Positions 1-13,800 of a stretch of 64,000 bases of DNA are shown piece after piece (position 1 is the first letter of the stretch; each line of letters opens with the position of its first letter). The notes beneath the pieces were generated by a model, which saw nothing but the letters and a program-made list of their open reading frames with translations, was not told the DNA's origin and searched no databases. Source of the DNA: Diadema setosum (taxonomy: Eukaryota > Echinodermata > Echinoidea > Diadematoida > Diadematidae); assembly GCA_033980235.1 (NCBI GenBank), contig CM067062.1:12233991-12297990 (forward strand). The letters run 5' to 3'. A program made the translations under genes and the position numbers.

Positions 1-199
1 GTTCTATAGGTAGGTGATTTTCAAAATATAAATGTTCCTTAACTTCTCACTGTTATTTTTTCTATTAAAATCAGAGAAGGCTTCCCCATAACAGGAGACT
101 AACTGCAGAGAAGTTGCAGACATAACAAAGTTACTGTCCCACCCCCTATGGTGACAGCAATACAACTGTCCTGAAGTGCACTAACAGTCTTGTACTCAC

Positions 200-3100
200 C
201 ACAAAGTACATCTGTCGATTGTCTTTGTGTGGCAGGAGAAATAACCTCAGCACCGTCGTGAAGGGAATCTTGTAGTCAAATGTCTTTCCGTGAAGCTGAA
301 GGAATGTCGGGAATATTTTGATTTCATAGCGACCTCTGTTATGGAGAAAACAGAGAATGGCATCTATGTAAGCACTGATATCAAGGAAACATGTACAATG
401 TACACAATGTGCATGATATATTATTGAACGTCTCATGCATAAATTCATGTTAAGCAATACACAATCCAAAGATATGCCTTTTATAGTCCGTAATACTGTC
501 TGCAATGAATCTTACTTGCATACTGCATGATGTCATAGTAGTGTGAAAGTAAAAACAAGTGAATGTTTGATTTACTACATTATGTCAATGTCAATTCAAC
601 ATATTTGCAATGTGTCCACAGCATGATTATGATACACTTAATGAAATGCACCTTGTGACCTACCTGCATGAAGTTGAAAAATAATTCACGTAAAAAAGTC
701 ACTCCATAGTATCATGAGATGAATATTGGACATATTAATCATCACCCACATACATTTACAAGCTTACAGCTTCCATTTTCATCCTTATCCCACTGTCATT
801 GATCTGTAACGTTTTACTGCTTCAATTCAAACTTTCTTTTTCAGAGTAAATAATACTCGAATGTCCGCTGTAGCTGGCAACTGCCATAAGATGCGTCATA
901 TTGCCCAATCAACCACTTTTTTTTTTCTTTTTGTGGAAATAGTATGTTAAGGATTCCTTGAGCCCCCTTCCATTCAATTTTTGAGGCCTTCTGACATCTG
1001 ATTATTGCATGAAGACAATGCTTCGGCTGTCATTTTTACAACGCAAATGAACTATGACCTAGAACTGACCAAGAAATGCTTCATGTCAATGCTCAAGCTA
1101 GTGGTTGAAACTGTAATGAGGCCCTCTATGTTTGTAGTCTCTTATAATGCCCTATGTGTTTTAGCTCTGAGCTACATAATGATATTGATATTGATACTGA
1201 TATTGATCATTACGAGCTCATACTAAATGTAAGTGTATGAAATACACTAAAGCCACACTGAATTCTAAATAACTATATTGGTTCTGCAGGTCAGTCATAT
1301 CTAGACTATCCAAAGAAGGATGAAATGGTGATGTTACCTGGGTGTGATGCAGGGAATCTCTTCCAAGGAACAGATGGCATCCCCTGTGGCCTGGATGATG
1401 TCTGCCTTAGCTATGACATTGTCCAGGAATGCCTGTAACGGGTGAAAGGAATTCAGTTGAGATTTAAAACAATTGGGATGAAAAAAGGAAGGTCTTAACA
1501 TCTAGCGTGAAATGATCCAATCCAGTCAAATATGTCAGGCAAAATTTGTTAAAACTCTTGAGTCTTGTACAAATTGTAGTAATAAAATACAATGTAGCCA
1601 TGTTTAATTATACTCATCTTTGAATGCAAGATTCAAATGGACTGACAGCCCAATTGCAACTTGCATTGAATGTAATCAGGTGAATTTCAATCAAAGCCAT
1701 AAAATTGATGTTCTTTTGGGTCAATAGAATGGTTGCAAGGTAATTTAAAAACATAACCCTAACCCTATACCTAATCCTCACGTCAAACTTAAAGGACAAG
1801 TTCACCTTCATAGACATGTGGATTGAGTGAATGCAGCAATATTAGTAGAACACATCAGTGAAAGTTTGAGGAAAATTGGACCATCTGTTGAAAAGTTATG
1901 AATTTTTGAAGTTTCTGCTCAGTCACTGCTGGATGAGAAGACTACTACAGCTGATGATGTCACATGCGTACAACAATATAAAGAAAATTCAACATATTTT
2001 CACTTTTCTCGCATAATAAGAGAATGCTCAACTTCCCTCTTTCAGAAGGCAGGGGGAATAATATTACCCTTAACATACATCAATGACAAGTTGAGTTAAA
2101 TGTGCACTTTTTTCAAAAAGTATAAACATTTTGTGAAATTCTCTTTATATTTTCCTTATACTGTTGTATGCATGTGACATTATCAGCTGTAGTAGTCTTC
2201 TCATCCAGCAGTGAATGAGCAGACACTGAAATTTCATAACTTTTCAACAGATTGTCCGATTTTCCTTAAACTCTCACTGATGTGTTCTACTAATATTGCT
2301 GCATTCACTCAATCCACATGTTTATGAAGGTGGACTTGTCCTTTAACCCTATTCTAATTGGGGGGGTCAAATTGACCCCCCTCCTCGACGTTTCGCGCCA
2401 TGATTCCGCAACGCGAAAAGATTTTGCCGCGTCGTTTCATGACTTTTTTCATTGAAGTCTCCCGCATATTTTGAGACCAAATTTGCAACGTCGGGTACAC
2501 CGTTTTGAAGTTATGCAATGTTTTGCATATGCATGTCAACCCAAAAACCGCTCAAATTCAATCATGATTTCGTGTGCAAATCCAATGCAAACTGTGTTTT
2601 TTTGTTTAATTGATATAAATTAGATTATTTCAACTTTTAACCATTGAAGTGAATCAATTCTAATGTAGATAAGTTTGAAAAAGTGCCTCCAACAAATTTT
2701 GGCAGAAAAACAATAGAAAACAAAAGATCGAAAAAACAATAAAATACATAAGAAATTAACAAAACAATAAAAAACAAAAGAAAATGATTTTGATTGCGCT
2801 ATTTTTTTACAAGAAAATTGTTTGATATGTCTTGAGGAACTCTGACACAAAAATTTAATAATCCTTCAGTCTTTTTGATGGAGTTATAGGTGAAAATATG
2901 ATTTCATGCGTTAATTTGCATAATTAATTTATTAAAAAATATGAAATCAACATTTTTCTATTGTATGACCATGTAATCTTGTAGTTGACATCCGGCTCTA
3001 TGTTCAGGCAAAATTTTGCGGCGATCGCGCGATCGGCGGCCGAGATTCTGCCTAAAGACTCAAGCTCTAATATAACCCCAAACCCTATATCACAACCCAA

Positions 3101-6100
3101 AGCCTTATCCTGTAAGTCCTTGGTGAAAATAAGACCGGAGCAATAATCGCAGGAGCAAATGTCGTGTCACCAGGTTAAACACACTCACACTGGCTGCGTC
3201 TGTCGTGTCTGTGGAGGGAACGTAGAATCTCATCTCCATCAAGGAGACCTCTGCGTCGTCGTTCTGGTGGAATTCCAGGATGACCTCATTCTTGGTGCTT
3301 GTGGCATGCGACACGTTGCCTAGGGGAATTTGAAAGGCAGACTTCTTCTCCACGTAGAAGTCCAGCTCTGGTCCTGCATATGCAAGCAGTGACAAACCAC
3401 ATGGGAATTATTGTCAACAGGTATAGGAGTATGAAATTTGTCCAGCTAGCTCAACTACATGTCCACATTCACACCCTGTTGTAATGTCACAAGTTTCCTC
3501 ATGAGCAACTTATAAGAGGTATCACTGTTAACATACAATACCCACACTTGCATCATCTCGCATCTAAAGGTTTCTATCAAACCCCACTTGACAGTTCTTG
3601 CAGATAGACTAGCACATTTCAATCAAGATTCAAGTTTCCTCCCTTATTCAGAGAAGTAGGAAAATCATGATGAGGGTTCTACTTGGCAATATATAAGACA
3701 TGGGCTGAATTAATTCAAAACATCAATTCACTTGGCTTAAATATCTTGCACAATAACTTTTTAAATTGTACTTTTACTTTTACTTGTGCAAAAGGTAAGC
3801 TTACAAGAATTTATTCAGTTACCTAGTACATGAAACATTGAAGGCTCTAGGAACATAAAAGGCTACATGACTACTTGCCCTGGAATCTGGCGGTCCCCCA
3901 GTTCCATCCCTTGAGGGAGAGTTCCTTGTCTTGCAGCTCGACATTGTAATTTCTCTGGAGAAAATCTGCCACCTTCTCTCGATCCTGGGTGAAAGAAAAA
4001 AAAATTAATACTTGTCATATTTACAGTCACTGGACTCTGAATTGCTTCAACATAATCAAATGGACAATGTTGGCTAGGTCTTTGAAAGCAGGAAAGCAGA
4101 GCAACTCATTGCCTCGTTTTGCCAGCTCATAACATTACAGCTATTCAGACTATACAGCCTGAGCATCATCACCTAAGTGCAGATCTTGCATCAAGACATG
4201 CACTGTCCTGAATACAGGGGGCAAATAAATATTGATGTATGAAGAGAATATTAGAATACAAGAGGTATTTGGGTGTCTCAGTTCTAGGGTAAGGAGGCTT
4301 TCTGAATGAAATTATTACTGTAGTCTTAATTACATACAATCTTGTACATAACAACTAAGCAAATTCCTAGTTTTTTTTTTTTTTAAATCAAATTGATCTC
4401 TACCATACCACCAATCCAGTATTCTAACATGACTTCCAAAATAAACTGTTTGGGCAAATTCCCAGTTTTTTTCATCAAATTGAGCTCCATCATACCACAC
4501 ATCCAGTATTCTAACATGACTTCCAAAATAAACCTTTCTTCAGGCAGGCCTTTCTGTAAAATAAAGTTTACACTTACAGACTCCTTGAAACCATCATATT
4601 TGAAGATAGACCCTGATTTCAGGTACAGCTTGAGCTCATGACCTCTGGCGACCCGGATCCAACTGGTTTTCTCCAAGTCATCTGACTGGATTTGGTCTAC
4701 CTTGCCGGTCTTGTTGTTCTTGAAGGTGATGCCTTGTTCACTTAACCTCAGTCGACCTCCATTCTGGAATGGGCAGGGGCAAAACACGGAGAAGAGGAAA
4801 AAACAACAACAAAACAATGAAGTATTTCCAGCAAACTTTCAACTGTGTTAACACCAATTCATCAAATCACAGTTGTTGTGCATTAGGACTGGATTTGCAT
4901 GAAGAGAATTTGGGAAGGTTGGAGTGATTACTAGCACTGCCTTGCTCAACACTACTTTCTACATACTTTGAAAACAAGAAATGAAGTAGAAATAGGTATC
5001 TATATCAGGTGTCTATGGAAAGCACAGGATTTTAATCTTTCTCTTTTTTCTTTTTTTTTTCTTTTTTTGGAGGGGGAAGGGGCTAAATAACCCATGCAAG
5101 ATGAAAGACTGTCCAGATAGGTGTAGGTAGACCTATATATCCCACAAATCACCTAAATCAACTGCAGCTCCCCCCCCCCCCAAAAAAAAAAACCAAACAA
5201 ACAAAAAACAAAAAACAAAAAACCTGTGAGGACGCCCAATAAGTCAGTCAGTTGCAATGAAAACATCTCGGCAGAAGAATATCATGAATTTGAATAATTC
5301 ACAGACTTGTAGACACAGCTAGATATCAGATTCTATCCACAGGTACTACTCAGGTAGTCAATTTATTATGCAATCTGGATAAAATTTGTGCTTGTTTCCA
5401 AGTCCAGTGATCTTTACTTTGAGCATAGACTTGAAGGTGTTAATCAGTTATTTAATAATTAAATTGATGTTGCCTAGACAGTATCACTCATATCCATATC
5501 AACATTCACATTGATACTCTACTCTCTAGCTGTGGGGATGGACATGATGGAGTACCGTAGACTGTTTTCTATCTAACTACGGTATACAAATGTGTACACA
5601 GCACAGCCGCAGCCCTGTCGCTGTACACAAGTGCCGTGCTGGTGCACTCTCAGAATATGACAATAATTTATTCATTAACTTCAGATATGGTAAAAAAATG
5701 GTACATCTATGGTCCACGGATCTACCGTACGTGTACCATGCAGTGATGCAACTTGGTAACTCTCGTCCGAATCCATTCAAGCTTTTTTTGCATTCAATAA
5801 TTTACTCTTTTAACTTTAGGCCTAAAATTTTATAATTTAGAACCTCTATTCAATTCATTCCACATACATGTACTAGAGTTCTATACAAGAGCAATAATAT
5901 TCCAAGATACTGAAAGATTTGGAAGTGAAATTAACTCAACACTGACAACAGGCCAACGTTGTTCTTTCAAGGCAAAATAGGTGGCCTATTTTACTTATCC
6001 AGGAACTGAATCATCTTATATGCCTATGGGAATAGGATGGTTGCAGGTTGATAATAAAAAAGATCTCTAAAACGTTTAGGTGCCTATAAATTACTGATTG

Positions 6101-6184
6101 TTAGAATGACTATTTTAGATCTAGATCACTCACCATAGCACCTTTCACTTCTTGTGATATATCTGGGAAATCCAGTGTTTCCAT
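200..6184 (-). CDS. SSRP1: SSRP1, FACT complex subunit, 5' part (six coding exons, 3' end outside window)
   Basis: Structure-specific recognition protein 1, which with SPT16 forms the nuclear histone chaperone FACT. Coding exons on the minus strand: 6134-6184, 4578-4763, 3879-3984, 3189-3373, 1338-1432, 200-335; phases join to 253 residues without a stop. The start [17 protein letters not shown] lies in a near-perfect Kozak context (GCCGCCATGG). Recognised by [20 protein letters not shown], the [10 protein letters not shown] stretch, [18 protein letters not shown] and [20 protein letters not shown], which match the N-terminal and middle PH-like domains of SSRP1. The acidic region and HMG box must lie left of position 1. 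Exon 3 ends in a GC donor (G|GCAAGT, 3873-3878) instead of GT; this is the only junction that keeps frame with exon 4. The intron between exons 4 and 5 is filled by mobile sequence. Family identity is very likely; exon ends are inferred by eye. Confidence 0.93.
1789..2346. mobile_element. Foldback MITE with TTAA target duplication
   Basis: A 550 bp element (1793-2342) lies between two TTAA tetramers (1789-1792, 2343-2346). Its ends are long imperfect inverted repeats: the left begins AGGACAAGTTCACC and the right reads back as AGGACAAGTCCACC, and similarity continues inward for well over 100 bp, including the GTAGTAGTCTTCT-type core. No ORF is present, so it is non-autonomous. TTAA duplication is typical of piggyBac-type elements; that assignment is inference. 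It sits in the SSRP1 intron between exons 4 and 5. A diverged relative is at about 55216-55767. Confidence 0.8.
2347..3060. other. Non-coding intron sequence, probably an old repeat
   Basis: Part of the SSRP1 intron. It opens with the palindrome GGGGGGGTCAAATTGACCCC and contains A/T-rich low-complexity stretches and a CG-rich patch near 3020-3045. No coding sequence can be supported. It lies between two patches of CCCTAA-type sequence, which suggests an insertion into an older repeat, but its ends are not clear. Confidence 0.35.
3061..3180. repeat. CCCTAA-bearing interspersed repeat next to the SSRP1 exon 4 donor
   Basis: Degenerate AACCCTA motifs are followed by AGTCCTTGGTGAAAATAAG and a stretch ending in GTGTCACC. 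The same order and wording recur at 26277-26410 in DDX52, so this is an interspersed repeat. Its right end is only about 10-15 bp from the exon 4 splice donor (minus-strand GTGAGT at 3183-3188). The CCCTAA motifs are too few and irregular to be a telomere. Confidence 0.55.
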
Positions 6185-7831
<1,647 letters not shown>

Positions 7832-10800
7832 ATGGCGACTGCCATGAGCTTATTTCGACAGCTGGGAGCAGGAGCAAAATTCGACTTGAAACGCTTCAGA
7901 AGTGATGCTGAGAAATTTCATGTGAGTTTTGATTGCCCACAATATGGATGATACATCTGTGTATGTAATGTAGCATAACGGTTATCTGTTGCGTGTTATT
8001 GTTAGCCATAAATCTACTCGCATTTGGTTCTCTCTCGATAATAGTCCCAGGTATTAAATTTAGTGATTGTGTGACTATAGTATATTGCTTTACACAGCTC
8101 TGACGCTGCACAGCAATGAATGGAATGCCGTCTGCGCACGGCGTCTGGTTGGCATGGTCGGGTTAGCGATTGTGGTGTTTGCGAATGCATGCGTACGTAT
8201 CAGACTCCTAGTAGATCTAGAAAGTAGAACATATTTTACGATAGACATCTAACGTTAGATGTTCTACACATAGTCTATGTAGACTTAAGATCTAACCATG
8301 CTAACGTTAGAGAATTAGAAAGCTCACTCATCTCCGCTCAGGTCAGCTCAGAAAATGTTGTCAGTGCAGTGTAAATTTTCAAGTGTGATGTACATTCAGC
8401 AAAAAAAAAAAAATAAAAATAAAAATAAAAAAATGTGACTAAGAAAAGAAAAGAAAAAGAAAGTAAACAATTTTTCGAGTTCATATTTTTCATTGAAGAT
8501 TTTGATGAAAATCAATGTATTATATACTGTACGAGCTGAAATTTTCGCGGTGGTTTTATTTTTGCGAATTTCGCGAATCGCCTTTGAATTGCGAAAATAA
8601 CAACACGCGAAAATAACAACGCGCAAATAAGTAAGTTCAGTTAGACCCTCGCAACCGCGAAATTAACAATACGCGAAAATGTCCTCCAAGTAGCAATTCG
8701 CGAAAATATCTGTGCGCGAAAATTTCAGCTCGTACAGTAACATAGTAAAGGTAATTTGATTGGCTATCAACTTAGTATCAACTAGTAAAACTATGTCAAT
8801 ATAAAGGGATTTTTGTGCATGAGTGAGCACATTCATTTTTGTCCTCCAAGGCTCTAAAGTAAAAATTGCAAAAATTGACATGTTCTATTTGCAAATGCCC
8901 TTCAAGATAACAGTGCAGTGATAACAGGAGACCAGTTTAACACAATGAGAAACATAAATTAAACAGCAAAAATAAGTTTTCGTACTCTTTTCTCTTTATA
9001 ACCAGAAACAAAATCAAAGTGGGAAACTGCTGAAGGCAGAAAATAAGAATTTTCTGTCAACTCAAATTTCAAATGACACAGGGAGTAAGGGTACAATGAT
9101 GATTAAATGAACAGAATATTTTTTATTTCATTCTTTAACTTAGTAATTCAAGAATTAATGAAACAAATAAAAAAAACCAAATATTACTTATAATTTTCCT
9201 CATTTGAGAAATCAATTCAAGTTCGTACAGTACCACTTTTTATTAATATTGCATCCTCTTTCATTTCATTTGAATTTGAATTTGACAGAAGATTCATCAT
9301 TTTCCTCCATTTTTAGCCTTTACTGATCTTTTGGTCTTCAAAGTTTGTTTTTTTTGCAACCTAATTCATGTTTTTTTTTTCCTTGTGTTAACTTTGTCTA
9401 TTGTTCTTATTGTTACATGGAAGAGCCCTTACGCATGAATGACAACTTGTTCAATATGCAATTTTTACTTTTGTGCCTTGGAAGAGAAAAACAAAGGTGT
9501 TAATTTTCCCTTTATATTGACCTACTGGGTTGATAGCCAAATTACCTTTTATATGATATATAATACATTAATTTTTAGCCAAATATTCTACGAGAAATGT
9601 AAACTTGGAAAAGTGTTTACATTCTTCTTTTTGCTGAGTATACATGTGTAGTTGTATCACTGTAGTATCAGTTGCATCAGTTTTTAACGTTTTAGTAATT
9701 CAAGAATTAATGAAACAAATTTAAAAAAACCCCAAACATTACTTATAATTTTCCTCATTTGAGAAATCAATTCAAATTTGTACAGTACCACTTTTTATTA
9801 ATATCGCATCCTCTTTCATATCATTTGAATTTGAATTTGACAGAAGATTCATCATTTTCCTCCATCATTTTTAGCCTTTATTGATCTTTTGGGCTTCAAA
9901 GATATTTTAGAGATCAAAGATTTATTTTTGCAACCTACAAGTAATTCATTTTTTTTATTGTATTAAATTTGTCTATTGTTCTTATTGTTACATGGAAGAG
10001 CACTCACGCATGAATGATAACTTGTTCATTTTTGCAATTTTTACTTTTGTGCCTTGGAAGAGAAAAACAAAGGTGTTAATTTCCCCTTTTAATTGACCTA
10101 CCAATTGATAGCCAATTAAATTACTTGTCTTATGATATATAATACATTAATTTCTAGCTGAATATTCTATGAGAAATATAAACTTGGAAAAGTGTTTACT
10201 TTCTTTTTTGCTGAAAAGTGTTTACTTTCTTTTTTGCTGCGTGTACATATGTAGTTGTATCACTGTAGTATCAGTCGCATCAGTTGTATCAGTTTTCAAT
10301 GTACCAGGCCTAAAGACTAAAGTGAATTAGCTATACACAGTATATATTCAGTGAATAGCCTACAGTCAATAACATTAATCTTATTGAAAGAATTCTTCAG
10401 AAAAATACTAGGTATTAAATTAGACTCTAGTTTGTACAAAAGCACCAGTCAAACTCAAAGAACAAAATCAGTGAAACCAATTAAAGAAGCAAAAGATGCT
10501 GAAACCTGTTTATTTTATTAGATATCTACAGTATACATAACATGTATGTGTGTGCATGTGCAGAGCCTAGTGTAGGTGGCTACAATGAAAATCTGTACTA
10601 CGCTGTACATTTTGCTATATTTCTAATTTCATTATGATGTCAGTTTCATTTTAAATCATATTGATTATTGCCCTGTTTTTGATTTTTTTTTCTCTCTTTT
10701 TTTCTTATGAACAGTTGGTCAGGGCAAGCAACAAGCAACTGCCCCAGCAGGATATCGTTAAGGCATTGGACATCTTTGGACAGGACAAAGAGGGGCAGTC

Positions 10801-13800
10801 CAGCCAGAAGTTAGCAGAGGAACCCCATGGAGAGAAGAGAAAGGCTGATTATGTCCAACAAGAGAGAGACAAAAAGAAGAGGAAGAAACAAAGTATGCAA
10901 AGTTTATTCTGTCGATGCTATAGTCAGACCTGTCTTAGTGGCTAGCTGTGTCTCTATGGCCTCTATCCCCCCCCCCCCCTCGATCCTTTGCAAGAATACA
11001 AAAGTGGTACACACTCTCTGTATAGGGGCCACTTGTCTCCAATGGCCAGCAGCTGTTTTATATGTCTGGGACAGTTTTTCAGTGTGTCACTGCTTAAAAA
11101 TGGCAATTGAAACCTCGCTGATGCAACATTATATTAGTTTGCTTTCTGTCAGTGTAGGTAAATCTTGAGTTAACCAGACCTTTCAGGAACAAAGATTATT
11201 CATAAGTTGTAAGAGGAGTCACATCTGTTTTTTAAATATGACTCTTTCATATCTTTTGCCGGTGTGATAATATTTGATAATTTGACATAACTATTAACAC
11301 ACCTACAGCGGCCACTTGTCACAGAAGACCACTAGTTGTGCAACACCTGTCATATGTGTAAGAATTTTTTGTCCTCTTAAGGGGAGTCAGAATGGGATTT
11401 TTTGTTTTGTTTTCTTTTTGTATGTGCTAGTGTGAGAGTAAGTGTGTTGTTTGCTAATCTATATCAAAATGTGCTTTTTCTATTGTTATTTTTCAGAAGC
11501 TCAGGAGAAGATATCAGAAACATCTGATGATGAGGAAAAGCTATCCGAAGAAAAAGTGAAACAAAGAAGAGTTGAAAAGGTATATTTTGGCACTCTAGGG
11601 GAGGGGAGGGGGTGTGTGAATAGGCATCTTGAATTTACTTTATGTGTACATGACTGAAAGAAATAGGATTGTTCCCAAATTAAAGGGCAATCATAAACAA
11701 GAACACCAAATTATCCCCTGTTTTATCAGATAATTTGTTGATATCTCATTGTTACAAATGGGGATTGATTTTGCAATCGTGTGAAATCGTTTGAAGATCA
11801 AATGGCAAAAACGATTCTTTCATCTAGTGATTTAAATGAATTGAAAACAACTGAAATGTGCAGATATATTATGTGGTACACTTGCTTACAATTAATTTGA
11901 TGAAGACTAAAAGCCTTGGGCAAATTTCTTCTATGTTGCTTCAGGTAATTGCTCTCAAGTTTTGGCTTCTTCACCTGTGGTAAAGGAGAAAATTAAACAT
12001 TTAACCAGGAAGTGCTAAGCATGTTTATTGCTATACATTTCTTGTTGGTTTCATTTTTAAGTTGCTTTCAAAATACCACATTGCCCTTTCTCTGAAAGTG
12101 CAGTTTACTGACAGAATATTCACCTTGCTATATAACTCTTTGAGAATTCTGCTGATGCATACTACAAAATTTGTATGTGTAAGATTTAGGTACTATATGC
12201 ACCATATATTTAGGGAGTCTAATAATATTTTTTTGTGAATCAGGACTTCCTGACAATTTTGCGAGTGGTTAAATTTGTGATTGTGGAGTACAGCTCTGAA
12301 CGGAGAAATGTATGCATGGAAGTCACTTTCATATGAGGATCAGAGTTGATATTTTTGTGTGTTTTTAAATTAGGCAATAGCCCAAGACTCATGAAGTTTA
12401 TGAAAATAAACACTTCTCAAAACAGTATATCTGTGCACCACTACCACACAAAGGAGGTTTCATATGTATATTTCCTCGTGCTGCCATGTTGGTTTGTAAG
12501 AACTGTAACAATCTCTTCCTGCTCTCTGCGTTCCATTGGTCCATGCTATAGGTCAAGTCTATTCGGAAGAGGAACAGGATCTACGTTCAGGGCGAGGACA
12601 TTCCAGATCCTGTGGAGAGCTTTGAAGAACTTTGCAGTGAATATCAGCTTGACCCTTACGTCATCAACAACATAACCCGAGCAGGATATGAAAGCCCAAC
12701 GCCTGTTCAGATGCAGGCTGTACCAGTCATGATGCATGTATGCTATCTTCCGAGACTATCACAACTGTCACAACTACAATGTAGCAATCATGCATGGCAA
12801 CATTTTTAAATTCTCTTTGCTATTAGGTTGTGGAATGAAATGTCTTTGTTCCACTTTTTCTTCAAAAACATTCCACAGAAATGGGAAGAAAGTTGGCTAC
12901 TTGACAAGCTAGAGGTCAAGAAAATTGGCCTTAAAGTCTAGATACTGTGCAGGAGCTGTAGGAGATATGGCATTTCAACACTGTAGGTAAATTCAAAACA
13001 ACTTAATAACATGCTTTTTGAAAGCTCAACTGTTACAAATTTTAAGACACTCTTGGAATTTGAAGTTTCAACAGAGAAACTGTAGAAATGTATGCTATGA
13101 TGATTTGCCAGTAGACCTTTACATTGGGCGATGAGAAGAGAATGTCAGTTGTGTGCTGTGCAATACACCCATGTGCAACTCTACCATCTAAAGAGATATG
13201 TATAGCATTAAAGCTATGAGACTTGTCAAAAAGACTGTGATTTTAATTCATCAGCTATATTGAATCGATCATTCAGTTGTTGAGGGATGTAGTCTGTGGC
13301 ACAAAATTATTGACGAATTGTATCATATTTTGTCCTGATTTCAGCACCGTGAGCTCCTTGCCTGTGCACCAACGGGATCGGGCAAAACAGCTGCGTTCCT
13401 GCTCCCTGTCATGCATCACTTGAAGGTTAGACATGTAACAAATTCAGCTCTTTGTTCAGTAGTGATGAAACTCCTAATAAACAGAAGATAGATGTTGATT
13501 TTCAATATGAATAACTTGCGAGTAGAAGGCCACTTGATACTGATAGATTCTGCTATTAGAAACAAGACCTCAGCAGTATTATATTTGTATGAAATTACAG
13601 GCAACAATTTTTTCTTGTAAGACAGAAACAGCAAGTTAATTTTGAACTCACTCTTTATTCACTCTCTGTTTCCAAATAATTAGTACATTTTGTTTCAAAA
13701 AAGATGTTCTCCTTCTGTCCACTTTCAAGTAATAAACCGACATCACTGTATTTAGAATGGCAAGTTAGTAGTGAGAGGAGTAGATGTTTGCAAGTAAATG

